From assembly GCA_022453515.1 (NCBI GenBank), contig JAJNNY010000047.1, positions 186,001 to 250,000 on the forward strand: DNA of 64,000 nt, read 5' to 3'. Below the pieces are notes generated by a model that made no database searches, was not told where the DNA came from, and was given only the letters and a program-made list of their open reading frames with translations. This stretch comes from Astrocystis sublimbata. Taxonomy: Eukaryota > Ascomycota > Sordariomycetes > Xylariales > Xylariaceae. Below, piece after piece: positions 35,791-47,032 of the stretch. How positions within the stretch are numbered: position 1 is the stretch's first letter; each line of letters starts with the position of its first letter. The position numbers were made by a program, and so were the translations under genes.

Positions 35791-36485
35791 GGTGGCGATG
35801 TAATGAAGCGTGGGTGCAGGTGTGCGATGATGATGCGGCTTGCAGATGGTGAGTTCGGTGTTTGCTTGTCTGGTGTAGTGTGCAGAGACAGAGACGGAGA
35901 AGTAGGGGCGGAGAAGCAGAGGACAGATTGATTGTTGGATCTGAAATAGGTATTATGTGAAGGATCAAGGAAGGTACTGTACTCGTAGGCAGATTAAGAT
36001 GGCTATCTTAATCAGAGTTGGAAGTTGCGCATACTCGTGCACACACACGTATCTGCTAGCTGCCTCTTACCCAAGGTTACGTAACCTTACCAGGCACCCA
36101 GGTAGGTAGAAAGTGAGAACACGATGGTAGGTACTCGTACTAGGCACATGCAGCCACAGTCTTAAAATGTGTCTTCCAAGGTTCTTACTTAATACTATTA
36201 GTTTTAATAAAAATATATTTTAGAATTCCAAACTCTATATCATTTAGTAAACGTAGTCCTAATACATACTATAGCCGATGTTTTTATCGCTTGATTTCCT
36301 TTTAGGCAGCTATTTACGCCACTTTGTAGTAGAGGTATTACATCATAGCTCTGATATATGTGCCACAGTCACCCTTGACAACCGGCTCCACAAGTTGTCA
36401 TCACTTCACCTGTCGCGCGCCACATCAGCAATCTTTACATTTCCCATCTTTTATATTATCCTATCTTGCCTACTATAATGGACAA
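35791..36485. other. Intergenic with AT-rich patch
   Basis: GTPase promoter on the left. An AT-rich segment at ~36180-36260 borders the pseudogene that follows. No gene seen. Confidence 0.5.
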
Positions 36486-37128
36486 ATGCTTTCTCGTATC
36501 AAGAGGACAGCGGAGCTAGAGAAGAGGGTGCGAGAACTCGAGGCGCGTGTTGAGCAAGAAGAACAGCGCGCCAATGAAGCACGATAGCGTGCCGAGCAAG
36601 AAGAACAACAGCGCCGCGAGAAGGCAGAAGAAGCGACAAACCCGACTTCGCTGGATGAATACATAACAGCTTGCCACGAGCTCGTTCTCGCCAGGCTCAA
36701 GGTAGAGAAGAACAAAGCACTCACTTCGAAAGGCCCAATCACTACCAACCCACGGAATACGCCGTGTCCCACCAATCTCAAACCATGGCCGGATTTCCTG
36801 CAGCAACAGAGGACCATCTTTTGGGCAGCTAGCTCTACGCCGCGTTGCCTCCCCATCACCTAGAACCGGAACTCCCTGCATACCCTGGGTGACCGTGTGT
36901 CGCAGCGCCCGATCAAGGATCAGAAGACAGACACTAGAGAACTTCCAGGACGTGATGCTGATCGACTTTGAACGAGCCTTGCTGCTCGACCCTTCTCCTC
37001 CTCCTCGTCTCCCGCTAGGCCAGCTCGAGCGGGCACGCCAACAGGACACTAGGTATGAGAAGGCCGGGACACGCCCGCGTCGGCTGTTCGCGAATGACAG
37101 GGCAATGGCGAGCATAGGCTTTTTGTAA
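36486..37128 (+). pseudogene. Decayed copy of a fungal kinase-like family gene
   Basis: Reading in one frame from 36486 gives a Glu/Arg-rich coiled coil, then a stop at 36585. In the same frame a conserved block follows (TSLDEYITACHELVLARLKV, then PWPDFLQQQR), a second stop at 36861, and a block with NSLHTLGDRVSQRPI. A +1 shift then gives DVMLIDFERALLL followed by PPRLPLGQL, ending at 37128. These blocks occur in this order in a large lineage-expanded family of fungal proteins: coiled coil, 'DEYI-ACH' domain, and C-terminal kinase-like region with IDFER. Here most of the middle is missing, and stops and a frame change break the rest. I read it as a truncated, non-functional relic. Family knowledge is from memory of the motif pattern. 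Confidence 0.7.
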
Positions 37129-37567
37129 GTCGCGGGATTGGTAGATGCTCTACGGCCATCTAGATATCACCGTAGAGGTAGTAGTAAGTGGTATGCCTGT
37201 CGGGCACGTAGTGAAAGACGCCAGTCGTCCTCTGGTTTACCTGCGTGGCGGAATCTGACGTCACGGTTTGGAATAAGCCCAAATTCCCATCCTTGCATGT
37301 GGTTCTCACCCATCTCACTTTCAAGTACTGCTTATGTCGCGTGTCGTTGCTGCTCAAGCTATATGTCTCTTTAACAGATGTGAGTTAGTGATTCCGAATA
37401 TAGATACTTGCTTAGGTAGATATCATTCATGAAGCATTAGTTATGAATCAAATGCATTCAGAAACCTAAGTCGCTGCAGTGTTTGTCCATGATACCAAAG
37501 TTAATGAAGATGGGACGCAGAATGGAATATTGGATCAGTTGGTAGTTAGTTTCGTGTTGCTACCTAC
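37129..37567. other. Intergenic, no gene seen
   Basis: 3' flank of the JmjC gene and right flank of the pseudogene. Nothing notable. Confidence 0.5.
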
Positions 37568-38785
37568 CTACCTAAACCACCAGTTAACCGAGGCATTGAC
37601 CGAGCCGTCGGCCCCGACACTCCGCAGACTATGCCACCAGTGTGTGGGGATGTACAGCGCGTCGCCGGGTTCGAGGACCGCCTCCCAGATCTTTGTGGGG
37701 GGTTGTTCTTGTTCTTCACTTCCACCATCCGGCGAAGAACTATCGTCGTCGTCGCCCCACACAGCCTGATGCAGCAGCTCGCTCTCGGGCCCGCTCATCA
37801 TCTCGGCGCCGCGCATACCCGGGCTGCCGCTGCCCGGATGTTGCGCCCCCAGACGCCGCCGCATGTTGCGGAACACGGCCTTGCCGCCCCGATCCGTCAT
37901 CAGCCGCACGACCTTGGACCCCGCTAGCTGGTAGAATAGGTTCGGGTTCGGGTCGCGGTGCAAAGGGGTGTAGGTCGGCTGTAGCCCGAGCCATAGACTG
38001 GTGCCGTAGATGTCGCCTTTGCCGGCTGCGGAAGCGATTAGGGGCTGGGGGAGCGCTGATTGGAGGTCTGGGGGTAGGGACTGCGTGGAGGTCTGCGCGA
38101 CGTATAGGTTTGTTAGGCGGTACGCTGGGTCGCGTGTCAAGGCGTTGTAGCGCGATGCCGCGGCTATGAAGCCCAGTGGTGCTTGGAATTGCAGGAATGT
38201 AGAGCGCGTGGGGCTCTCCTGGGCGGAAAGGAGGATCCAGCCCGCGAGCTGGAGGTAGAGCTGGGCGGATGGGGAGGGGTCCTCTTGCTCTGTCGGGGTG
38301 TTGAGCCAGACTACGAAGTGGCGGAGGGCGCGGTTTGAGCAGCTCGAGGGAGGTGCGCGGCCTGGCGAGGGAGATGCTGTTGATGACTGTTTATCATCAA
38401 CCAGGATCTCGTAGGAACACAGTTGGCTGGAACTGGAAATATCATGCTCGAGTCCGGCAAACGATGGGCCCAGGAATACCTGGTTCAACTTCCCGTCGCC
38501 GATGGGTGGTTCGGTGGGTTGCGCGAACCACTGGCCGCTGGCCGGCAGATCATGGGAGCGGCGCATGTGCAGCGGCTGGGGATCGCTGGGCTCCCAGGCT
38601 AGCTTGCGGAAGGTATCGAGGGCCACGTCACCGTCGGTGGTCGCGACGGCTTGGACTTGGCGGGCATGATGGGAATAAGAATAGTGAGGGTGCGAGATGG
38701 AGGGTATGAGGCGCGGTCCGCGCAGACATGGTGGTCTGGTGAGCGACCTGGTGAGCAGGCTCGTGGTCGGCCTCCATGCATGCAT
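37568..38785 (-). CDS. JmjC/cupin-8 type oxygenase, probably mitochondrial
   Basis: A single exon of 405 residues. The C-terminal half has the double-stranded beta-helix signature of JmjC hydroxylases: the iron-binding HxD in PLHRDPNPNLFYQLAGSK, and a distal His in ALYIPTHWWHSLRS, followed by SVNWWFR. These proteins use Fe(II) and 2-oxoglutarate to hydroxylate proteins or RNA. The N-terminal ~50 residues are rich in Arg, Ser, Thr and His and poor in acids (RPTTSLLTRSLTRPP), like a mitochondrial presequence. The open frame begins two codons earlier with GTG; I use the ATG. An acidic insert of ~60 residues between the HxD and the distal His is poorly conserved in style. Substrate unknown. Confidence 0.85.
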   Translation of the reverse strand: MHAWRPTTSLLTRSLTRPPCLRGPRLIPSISHPHYSYSHHARQVQAVATTDGDVALDTFRKLAWEPSDPQPLHMRRSHDLPASGQWFAQPTEPPIGDGKLNQVFLGPSFAGLEHDISSSSQLCSYEILVDDKQSSTASPSPGRAPPSSCSNRALRHFVVWLNTPTEQEDPSPSAQLYLQLAGWILLSAQESPTRSTFLQFQAPLGFIAAASRYNALTRDPAYRLTNLYVAQTSTQSLPPDLQSALPQPLIASAAGKGDIYGTSLWLGLQPTYTPLHRDPNPNLFYQLAGSKVVRLMTDRGGKAVFRNMRRRLGAQHPGSGSPGMRGAEMMSGPESELLHQAVWGDDDDSSSPDGGSEEQEQPPTKIWEAVLEPGDALYIPTHWWHSLRSVGADGSVNASVNWWFR

Positions 38786-40331
38786 TCTCACAGACTCATG
38801 GATGTGAGGATCGATCTCAAAGTCTTATATCATAAAGTGTTGTGCCGTCTCATTTTCGGATGGGGATTTCATGCAGCTGGCATTCTAAGTTCAATCGTTT
38901 TGCTAGGACTGCATCAGCATATAAGTTGTAAGTTGTAAGTGAGAGATGATTGGACAGACAAGACAAGACAGTTCAGATGTTGGCCATTAGTGAACAATCC
39001 TCTGAAACAGGACTCTCGAGTCTTAAACATTCTAGGCTTCAGCGGACCTTGAGTGATGAATATGAACCTGTAAGGTAGGTATGTTGCTGAGGCAAGGCAG
39101 AGCACACTGGTAGGCACAAGCCAGTGGTAACTCATTGCTTGGATGAGGGTGTGAATCTGGCGACCCAATCACCCAATCCAGTTGGGGCGATAAGATCTGG
39201 GGAGATGACTCGGGTAGGCATGCACCTACATGGATGCATGGATGCATGCAGGTCCGCCCGGCCAGCCACAGTCGGCCAGCACAACGTCGAGAGCCCAAGC
39301 CAGGACCCGTCAACAACCTCCTTCTTTGGTGCATCTTGGCGGAGTAAGGGAAGGCTCGTCGTCCTTTTTTCTCGGTTTCTGGATTTTGGGCATTTTAATT
39401 TCATCTCTCTTTTCCATCCATCTCCTGCAGGTGAGCAACTTGGAAATTACCCCACCATCCGACGGGAGCGGCTATCTACCCCACACTCTTGTGCCTTGGC
39501 GAATGAGCAAGCCACAACCAGCCACACATGGTGCTTATCGCACAGCGTGTCTCACAATCGGCGCTATCTTGGTCTCGATTAGCGCCATCAGGTCCTACAA
39601 CCAGCCAATTCGGCCAACAATCCAGCCTCGAAAGCAGAACAGAACAGTCGGTCGGTCTGGCCTGCCCTGATCCGCTGCATGCATCCTTTGGAACACTTGC
39701 CCGTGCCTCCCCTACCCTACCTTACCTTACCCTACCTAGTAGCTGCCTGAATTATCACCATTCTCATATCACCACTTCCAACTTCTTACTGCATTCCACC
39801 TGTACATACATACTACTACATACCGACCGACCTACTACCTTACTCACAACCACACCACACACCACACACCGACTACTTTGCTACGAAAAAAAGAGAGGCC
39901 CAGAAAGAGAGGGTCCCACGTCGCTTCGACAAGCTAGACGGACTCTACTTATCTACCTAGCCTTAGTCCTTTTCAGCCTCGTCCTGGTGCCCCTCCTCTA
40001 GCGACCGCCCTCCCCTCCTTGGCTCTCGCTCGCTCGCTCGACGACGACGCATACACCACCAAAGAAGTCCACACCTCCCGCACCGCCGAGGTCGTCATGC
40101 AGGCGATATAGTCTGCTGCGAGTGGCCCCCTCCCAATCATCCCCCGTCGCCCTTCCAATTGTTTTACAATAGTGGACTGCACTCGCTGGACGCGCTCGCA
40201 ACGCTTCCTGTGCCATCCCTCCACCACCATCACCACCGTCACCACACCACCCTTGCCCTCGAAGCTACGACGACGACGCAAGGAACCAGTCCCCAGCCGC
40301 ACGCGCATCTCCTCGCCTAGCATCTCGGACC
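38786..40331. other. Divergent promoter region and long leader of ckb1
   Basis: 1.5 kb between divergent genes. Repeated CCTACCTTACC-type motifs occur at ~39710-39740. The ~600 bp before ckb1 is pyrimidine-rich and lacks a good ORF, consistent with a long 5' leader. Confidence 0.5.
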
Positions 40332-41466
40332 ATGATGTCTTCGTCTTCGGGCACCCCCGAGTCCTGGATATCCTCCTTCTGCTCCCTGCTCGGCCACGAA
40401 TACTTCGCCGAGGTCTCGGAGGAGTTCATCGAGGATGACTTTAACCTCACCGGTCTACAAACCCAGGTCGCCATGTACAAGGAGGCACTAGAGGTAAACA
40501 GTTACCTTTCCATTCTCCCCCACACCCTCTCTCCTCCTTCTCGTCTTCTTTTCGTCTCTTCGTCTCTTCTTCTCCCCCCCTCGGCCTCTACCTTTGCGCT
40601 GACGACCACGCCCGTCCTAGATGATACTCGACGTTGAGCCCGAAGATGACGACGAGGACGAAGAGGATGAGGAAGATGACGAGGACGAGTCCATCGAGGG
40701 CATAGAGCGCATGCGCCACGGCGAGCGCCGCAACCACAGCCGCGTCGCTAGCGACCTGTCCGTCATCGAGTCCTCCGCCGAGATGCTCTATGGCCTCATC
40801 CACCAACGCTTCATATGCTCCCGAGCCGGCATCCAGCAGATGTCCGAGAAGTACGAGCTCGGCCACTTCGGCGTCTGTCCCCGCACCCACTGCGACCTCG
40901 CCCGCACCATCCCCGTCGGCCTGTCCGACATACCCGGCGAGGAGACCGTCAAGCTCTTCTGTCCCTCGTGCCTCGACGTATACGTGCCCCCCAACAGCCG
41001 CTTCCAGACCGTCGACGGCGCCTTCTTCGGCCGCACCTTCGGCTCCCTCTTCCTCATGACCTTCCCCGAATACGATCTCACCAAGCGCGGTGCCGACGTC
41101 CTCGCCGGCGCACGCGTCCACGAAGACGACAAGGGCATGCTCAACGGCATGTACCGCTGCAACATCGCCCCCAGTCTCGGCAAGCCCAAGATCTACCAGC
41201 CCCGCATCTACGGCTTCCGCGTGTCCGAGGTCGCTAGGACAGGCCCGCGCATGCAGTGGCTCAGGGACAAGCCCGCCGACCTCGACGAGTTGGACGAGGC
41301 TCGCCGCTTCGCCGAGGACAACCCCGACAGCAGCGAAGACGACGACGACGATGACAGGATGGGCAGTGCGCCCCTCCGTCCGCGGCGGCAGCAGCAGCAG
41401 AAGAAGAAACGGGACGGGGCTGGAGGAAGCCCCATGGAGACCAACGGCGCCGAATCTGAGCTATGA
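40332..41466 (+). CDS. ckb1: Casein kinase II regulatory (beta) subunit, 2 exons
   Basis: Exons 40332-40493 and 40621-41466 give 335 residues. The sequence is unmistakable CK2 beta: SWISSFCSLLGHEYFAEVSE near the N terminus, then FIEDDFNLTGL. The zinc-binding dimer domain has CPRTHC and CPSCLDVY around PVGLSDIPGEETVKLFCP, followed by DGAFFGRTFGSLFLMTFPE and YQPRIYGFRVSE. CK2 beta dimerises and holds two catalytic subunits, setting substrate choice in growth and stress signalling in nucleus and cytosol. A strongly acidic insert after residue ~60, as in other fungal orthologs, and an acidic then Gln/Lys-rich C-terminal extension are present. The 127-nt intron ends with CCTAG. A second ATG immediately follows the first. 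Confidence 0.97.
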
Positions 41467-42540
41467 GCCGAGTCCATGGCAAGGGAACAAACACCATACG
41501 AACGCTAGACTCCGAGGGCGAGACATATATGGACATATACATATAAGCAACCGTCGAGTCACGGGGAGAAACCGAATAGAAACAGAGTCCGAGGAGCACA
41601 CGACCGCTTCTCTCATGTTGCGCGTCCGTATCGACAGACAGACAGACAACGAAAGAAATTACAATACTGCATGAGATCGAGCGAACGTGAACAACAAAAT
41701 AACACTTGCATGGGATTCAAGCGTATCAGGTCGGGCAAGGGGGAATGAATGTTGGGGTGGAAGGGGGAGTGGACATCTACTACTTACTACATATATGTTT
41801 AGTAGTCAGTCAGTCAGTCGGGTCGGGTCAGGGTCAGTTGAGTTAGGGGAGTTAGTCAAGATTTGAGAGCCGAGCATTAGGTAGGTAACTTAGCATGCAT
41901 AAACCATGAACAAGCAGACACAGGACTTACGAGCGTCTAGATGTTTGTGTTTGTTCATTGGTTGGAGTGAGAATGAGATGAAATTCAATCAATCTATTAA
42001 TCAACCAAGGGATGGTTTGCATGAAATTGTGTTGGGTTGAGTTGTGTTGTATTGTGTTGGTTATGATGTTATGCTGTATATTATGGCAGGGCGGCGTTTG
42101 GGGTGAGTTGAGTGAGTGAGGTAGAGGGGTTTGGCGGAGGGTAAGGGAAGAAAGAGAAGGAGAGGATGGGAGAATAAGAGGAAGAGGGGAAGAGAGGATA
42201 ATAGGAAGAGGGGGGATTGTGTGTATAGATGAGGGTTGGTGGGTGAGTGAGTGAGAGGATGTGTAGGTGGATGTGTGAGTGAGCGGATGTGTGAGTGGGT
42301 GAGGGCATGGGTTAGCTTGTTATTCGTATTACGGAAACGAAGTTATGACTGCTCATAGCACATAGCACATAGCACGGTGTCTGGTTGATTATATGAGTAA
42401 CTATGAGTGAGTGTGAGTGATGATGGTGAAGGTGGAGGTGGAACAGATGTGGTAGTAAAGGCGATGGGAACTGATACGTTGGTATACTTATGTGTTCTAG
42501 TAAGCAGGTGTGGGGACGTTGGGGTGAGTTTTAAAGTTAA

Positions 42541-42561
42541 ATATATATATATATATATATA
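42541..42561. repeat. (TA)n microsatellite
   Basis: About ten TA dinucleotides in a row in intergenic DNA. Confidence 0.9.
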
Positions 42562-43552
42562 CGCGAAGTCTCGTTATAGCTGTCTAGGTGGTTGTTGTCT
42601 CGTTGGCAATGTGGCTGAAATGATCAGACTACGTACGTAGAGTGTGCTTCACACATATATATATATGTTCATGTACCACCTAGTACCCACCACGTATTAG
42701 ATGAAGTTACTAAGCCTGCTTGGTAGCTTTGAAAGCAACACGAGATGATATGTCTAGCAAATCGCCAAGCGTTGGTGTTTGAGGGGACTCAGCATGGCAC
42801 GTTACACAAGAGTTCGATAATTCAGTAATTACCTAAAGACTAGATGACTGGTATTAGCGAGGAAGCCCATGAATAGATCCATGTGGCATTGACTCTTGGC
42901 ACTTACTTACCTCGGACTCGCAACCGACGGACGGAGACCATGACTCTGCCGAGACCAGCCAAGTGCGGCACATACTAGGGATGTCGCAAGCGTCGAGGGA
43001 AATTCTGTGGCGATTTGCACCTTGCTTGCTCAAATGGCAGGCAGTAATATTAAATAAAACAAACGCAAAGGGAGGGGCCCTCTTTTTGTGATAATTAGCA
43101 GTTGGTCCGAGGACGCTGGTATTGAAGTGCTGGTGATTAGAGATATCATGCCACCTTTTAGATATATTATTTTCGATTGTCTGTATCTGTCATTGGTTGA
43201 TATATGCTCAAAATAGACGAACGGCACTGCCTCACAGGCAAGACCCTTATATCAAGCTACAATGCCCATCGAAGCACCATGTTACGCCCGTCTCAACTGA
43301 GCAAAAGCTTCGGTCTTTGGGAGAATAGAAGCCAACGAACAAGCAAACTGTTAGTTGCTGCAATATAGAGCATATACATAAGCAGCAACTTGACTCAAAG
43401 GATCAATAACCTTTTAATCCCTACTCACATTGAATGGTTGCCTGAACGAACAGCCCCCGTACAATTTTGAAAAAGCGGCTGCCTAAATCCAGGGGCATCA
43501 ATGCGCCCTCATCACTCGAACGATTCTTCAAGCGCAAGTTGTGATAAATCCT

Positions 43553-43560
43553 TTATATAT
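43553..43560 (+). promoter_or_regulatory. Candidate TATA box of paralog B
   Basis: TATATAT-type sequence ~150 bp upstream of the start codon at 43706. Confidence 0.35.
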
Positions 43561-43705
43561 CAAGCTCAACATACAATAACTGTAGCATGCTCATCCAAAT
43601 TGTACTTATCACCAGCATCTCATAGACAGCGAACAGCAAACAGTGAACAGGATCAGCAGACCTTCTCAACCGGATCATAACTCAACACTTCTAAATATTG
43701 TCAAA

Positions 43706-44583
43706 ATGAAGATGCAAGCCGCCACAACCCTTCTTTGCGGCCTCTTGACGGCTTCGGTAGCCGCGGCGCAGGAATTCATCACGGACGGCCCGTTTTCCCT
43801 ACATGTCAAGGGCCACGACGCGAACAGTTCCATTGACGGTTAGTTCCCTTACTTACCCACCTCACCTATCTGTAAACACATATTTAGAACCTCCTTACTT
43901 ACCTACCTATCCACCCAGGCATCCTCACCGCGCGCTCAAGCGACTTCGCCTACGTCTCCCTGCAATACGACGAAAGCGCGCTCCCCCGCCTCGACAACGC
44001 CTCGCACCGCTTCTACTACAACTACTCGCAGGACGTCGGCGTCGGCTTCCTCGTTACTGATATCATGGAAGGCGAAGTCAATGACTTTGGAAACGTCGGC
44101 AAGGCTATGTCGCTGCAGTACAGCCTTGCTACGAACGTTGTCCTCCCTGTTCATGGGAATGGCCAGGCTGCGCTTTCGGGCTTCCTGGCGAGCTCGGGCT
44201 TTGATGAGAGGAATCGCACGTACCTGGTTTATGCGTATGAGGATGGCGGGATTGAGGCGGGCGGTGAGAGCCCGGGGTTTGAGGAGAGGTTTGCTTGTGA
44301 GTTTGCGCTTTTTTTTGGTGGTGGTGGTGGTGGTGGTGCCTTTGTTGTGAATAAGGTTGATACTGCTGCTGGGTGGGTGGTGTGGTGTGGTGTGGTAACG
44401 TGTGACGTGTCTCGCTAACTAATTGGTCTTGCAGATAACTGGGCTGTGTGCTGGCAGGCTTATGCCGATGTCTTCGCCCCTGTGCTCTCGTGGATTACGG
44501 CGGGCAAGCCGCATAACCCTACATGCGAGCTTGTCGATTTGGTCAAGACTAGCTTCCAGAGAGCTGAGCCGATGGATGGTTAG
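43706..44583 (+). CDS. Small secreted protein, paralog B, 3 exons
   Basis: Exons 43706-43838, 43919-44296 and 44435-44583 give 219 residues. It starts MKMQAATTLLCG with a signal peptide ending near AAAQE. It shares with paralog A the N-terminal FITDGPFSLHVKG and NSSIDG, the middle DASHRFYYNYS, VGVGFL, AMSLQYSLATNVVLP and RTYLVYAYEDG, and the C-terminal YNWAVCWQAYADVFAPVLSW with KPHNPTCELVDLVKTS. Both introns are phase 1, as in A. Intron 2 begins with GTGAGT and carries a (GGT)n tract at 44319-44336. It lacks the Thr-run insertion of A and has a slightly longer C terminus. Secreted, function unknown. An open frame starting upstream at 43643 does not begin with a better context and lacks a signal peptide. 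Confidence 0.88.
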
Positions 44584-45435
44584 AGAGAGGGGGGGTTAGG
44601 CTGATGGACTGGTTGCTCTGCTGTGCAAGCTTAGGTTAAGGCTCGAGGGGTATTGTATATTCCCTTGAGTTATATATACTAAAAATAATTGTCGAGGAAA
44701 GAGGTATAAATAAAATTGTTTAGACAGTTGCTGTTGCAGATATCTTTGGCGGAAGGAGAATTGAGGGTTCTTTGCCCCTAACACTTCTTCCCTTAATCAA
44801 TTTCTGCCCTGTGTTATGGTCCTTAGCTACTAGTGAATGTGAGGGAAAGGAAGCAGTGGATGAAAGACGACGACGCGGGGTTTCATTTCAAGAATGTCGA
44901 GGAGTCAATGCTGGGCGTTACACGAGTTTTTTATGTAGCTGGTCGTTGACATGATTTCTGACTGGGGTTTTAAACAGCGCCATGACAAGTATGGATGGTG
45001 GCGCAAGGTCATTGCTGTTCGTCCATTCTACGAAAGGAGAAACACTCAAGTGGGCTCACAGTTCTCTCAGACAATTAAGAAAAAGAATACGCCGAGTTTG
45101 CATTCTTCCTACATATTCCAGCTCAAACGCGAAACTCCCTTTGTGCTAGTGGTATATTTCCTAGTGTACAGAACAACAAGAGATGTTTTAGCGACAACAC
45201 AGCGATTGCACCACATCTATCTTTGTAGCTGGCCAATCGCCAACACAGAAATCCATATGTAATCCTCAAGAGTCATTGTACTGCCCGTCTGCTCTTAAAA
45301 CCTTGCATCCATTTGACCCGCATCCAAACGCCTTCCTTGAATCCTTGCCCATCATCCCCCACCTCCAAACCAACAGGTCATGTCTGCCTGCGAAAGCAAG
45401 CAACCATCTCGCTGAGACCCGCATCATAATTATAT
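44584..45435. other. Convergent intergenic region
   Basis: Between paralog B and the minus-strand unknown gene. AT-rich 3' ends; no gene seen. Confidence 0.5.
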
Positions 45436-46257
45436 TCACAAGCTATTGCGTCGTCGTCGTTGGATTCGAGAACGTCTTCCCAAATTGTTGAGGTGGTAGG
45501 ATGCTCCGGAGATCTTGGATCGGAGCTTGCGTTTTTCGACCCTGTTCGTTCGCGTGGTCGTTCGAGGGCGGGCAACTCGAGCAGTTGGTTTTTCTTTCGT
45601 GTCGACGCTGCTGGTGCTGCTGGCATTTGTGCTAGTGCTGGTTCTTGTCTCTCCAGCATCTTTGTGGCCAAGTTTAGGTGCCTTGACTGTGCTAACCTGA
45701 CCCTTCTCATTGTCTCCAGCTTGTCCAAGAAGCTTCTGGCTCTTGCCCTCGCTCTCGGTGTCGGTATCGGTGTGTTCATTCTCCGTTAGGGCTCGAGTAG
45801 TCTTTGACTCGTCCTTCACCCACGCCCCAAAGTAGCTGAGGAAGGCGTCGTACGAGAAGTTCCGCGAGCAGCGCACGAAGTTGAACCACTGCTTCGACCG
45901 CTCCGGGGCCTCGTTCCACTGCGTGGGGTCCGCGACCAGCTGTGTGCGCGTCTTCTCCCACGTCGCGCGTAGCTCGGCGAAGCGCTCGTCTTGCCGCTCG
46001 CGGAGCAAAGTGAGGAACTGCTCGCGGGTCTCGGCGATGTTGGCGATCTCGTTTACGTCCAGATGCCAGCCCTGTGGATCTTGGATCGCGATCGAGATCG
46101 AGTTGTACTCGGCGTGCAGCTCCGTGAAGAGCACGGCCGGGGACGCGAAGCCGAACTTGTAGAAGGGCCACCACCACTGGTACTTGGTGACACACTCGGG
46201 TTGCGGCGTGTGCAGGCTCTGGTGGTTTTGGATGGTGGGTTTCGCGCGGAAGGCCAT
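45436..46257 (-). CDS. Hypothetical basic protein, no known domain
   Basis: A single exon of 273 residues from an ATG at 46257. The N-terminal ~150 residues look folded and aromatic-rich (YQWWWPFYKFGFASP, GWHLDVNEIANIAETREQFL, RSKQWFNFVRCSRNFSYDAF). The C-terminal ~120 residues are Ser/Thr-rich and end in a very basic tail with RRRR. There is no signal peptide or membrane segment. I do not recognise the family. The style of a conserved head plus disordered basic tail suggests an ascomycete-specific protein; nuclear targeting by the basic tail is possible. The reading frame is clean and third-position GC-rich, supporting real coding. Confidence 0.7.
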   Translation of the reverse strand: MAFRAKPTIQNHQSLHTPQPECVTKYQWWWPFYKFGFASPAVLFTELHAEYNSISIAIQDPQGWHLDVNEIANIAETREQFLTLLRERQDERFAELRATWEKTRTQLVADPTQWNEAPERSKQWFNFVRCSRNFSYDAFLSYFGAWVKDESKTTRALTENEHTDTDTESEGKSQKLLGQAGDNEKGQVSTVKAPKLGHKDAGETRTSTSTNASSTSSVDTKEKPTARVARPRTTTRTNRVEKRKLRSKISGASYHLNNLGRRSRIQRRRRNSL

Positions 46258-47032
46258 GGTCGAGTAGTGCGACGATGAGGGTGTAAGTAAGGGTTTGAGA
46301 GTGCCGGCAGTGTGACAGCGAGACTGGAGAGTGAAGAAGGTCGAGTTGGGGCACTTGTTTAGGGAAGGGTGAAAGGTTGAAAGGCTGAAAGAAGTGTGAG
46401 ATCGGCCAGTTCAGTGGTGGAATGACTGTGTGGGGGGAGTTGAAGTTACACAATTCCTCGACAGCAGGCGGGCAGGCCAGATATATATAGACACTGGAGT
46501 GAAACCTTAGTGAATGAATCATAGCACCGACCACTGGCACCTATTGGGTATTCACTATGTGCAATGTCAATATGAACCTATTGGGATATTCACTACGCGC
46601 CACGTACTCCAGAACCTGTCGAGACATTCACTATGCGCCGCGTAATGTTACGCGAGCGAGTAATATGGTATTTAGTCTCCAGGCCGAAACGAGGCCTTTT
46701 GTTACACTATTTTACAAACACTGTTATTGGGAGAAATAGTCTGAAGGGACGTGATGTGTTGCCCCCCTCCCGCGATAAGGCGGTTGATGCCGGGCAACAT
46801 AGCTGAATCGAAAATTATCATCTTTAAATCCCTGGCTGTTTTCAAACAGTCAACCTCGATAGACATCACGATCCTTTAATACAAGCTATTCATTGTGTAC
46901 TCGCCAGCTATTTAAGAGGATCAACTATACCTCAACATCGGCTATCTGTTAGCGATTCGTTGGTTATACATTTCCACATCAACTACATATCAACTACACG
47001 TTGATGACAACCTCGATCTACCAAACGCAAGT
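46258..47032. other. Divergent promoter region
   Basis: Lies between the minus-strand unknown gene and the plus-strand kinase. A TATATATAT element at 46481-46489 could serve the minus-strand gene. Near 46541-46640 a phrase resembling CCTATTGGGTATTCACTATG recurs two or three times in diverged form. Confidence 0.45.

Larger units (their letters stand above)
41467..43705. other. Intergenic with simple repeats
   Basis: Contains GAGT/GTGAG-rich degenerate repeats (42100-42310), a (TA)n microsatellite (~42541-42561), a second TA tract (~42654-42665) and the promoter of paralog B. No gene supported. Confidence 0.5.
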
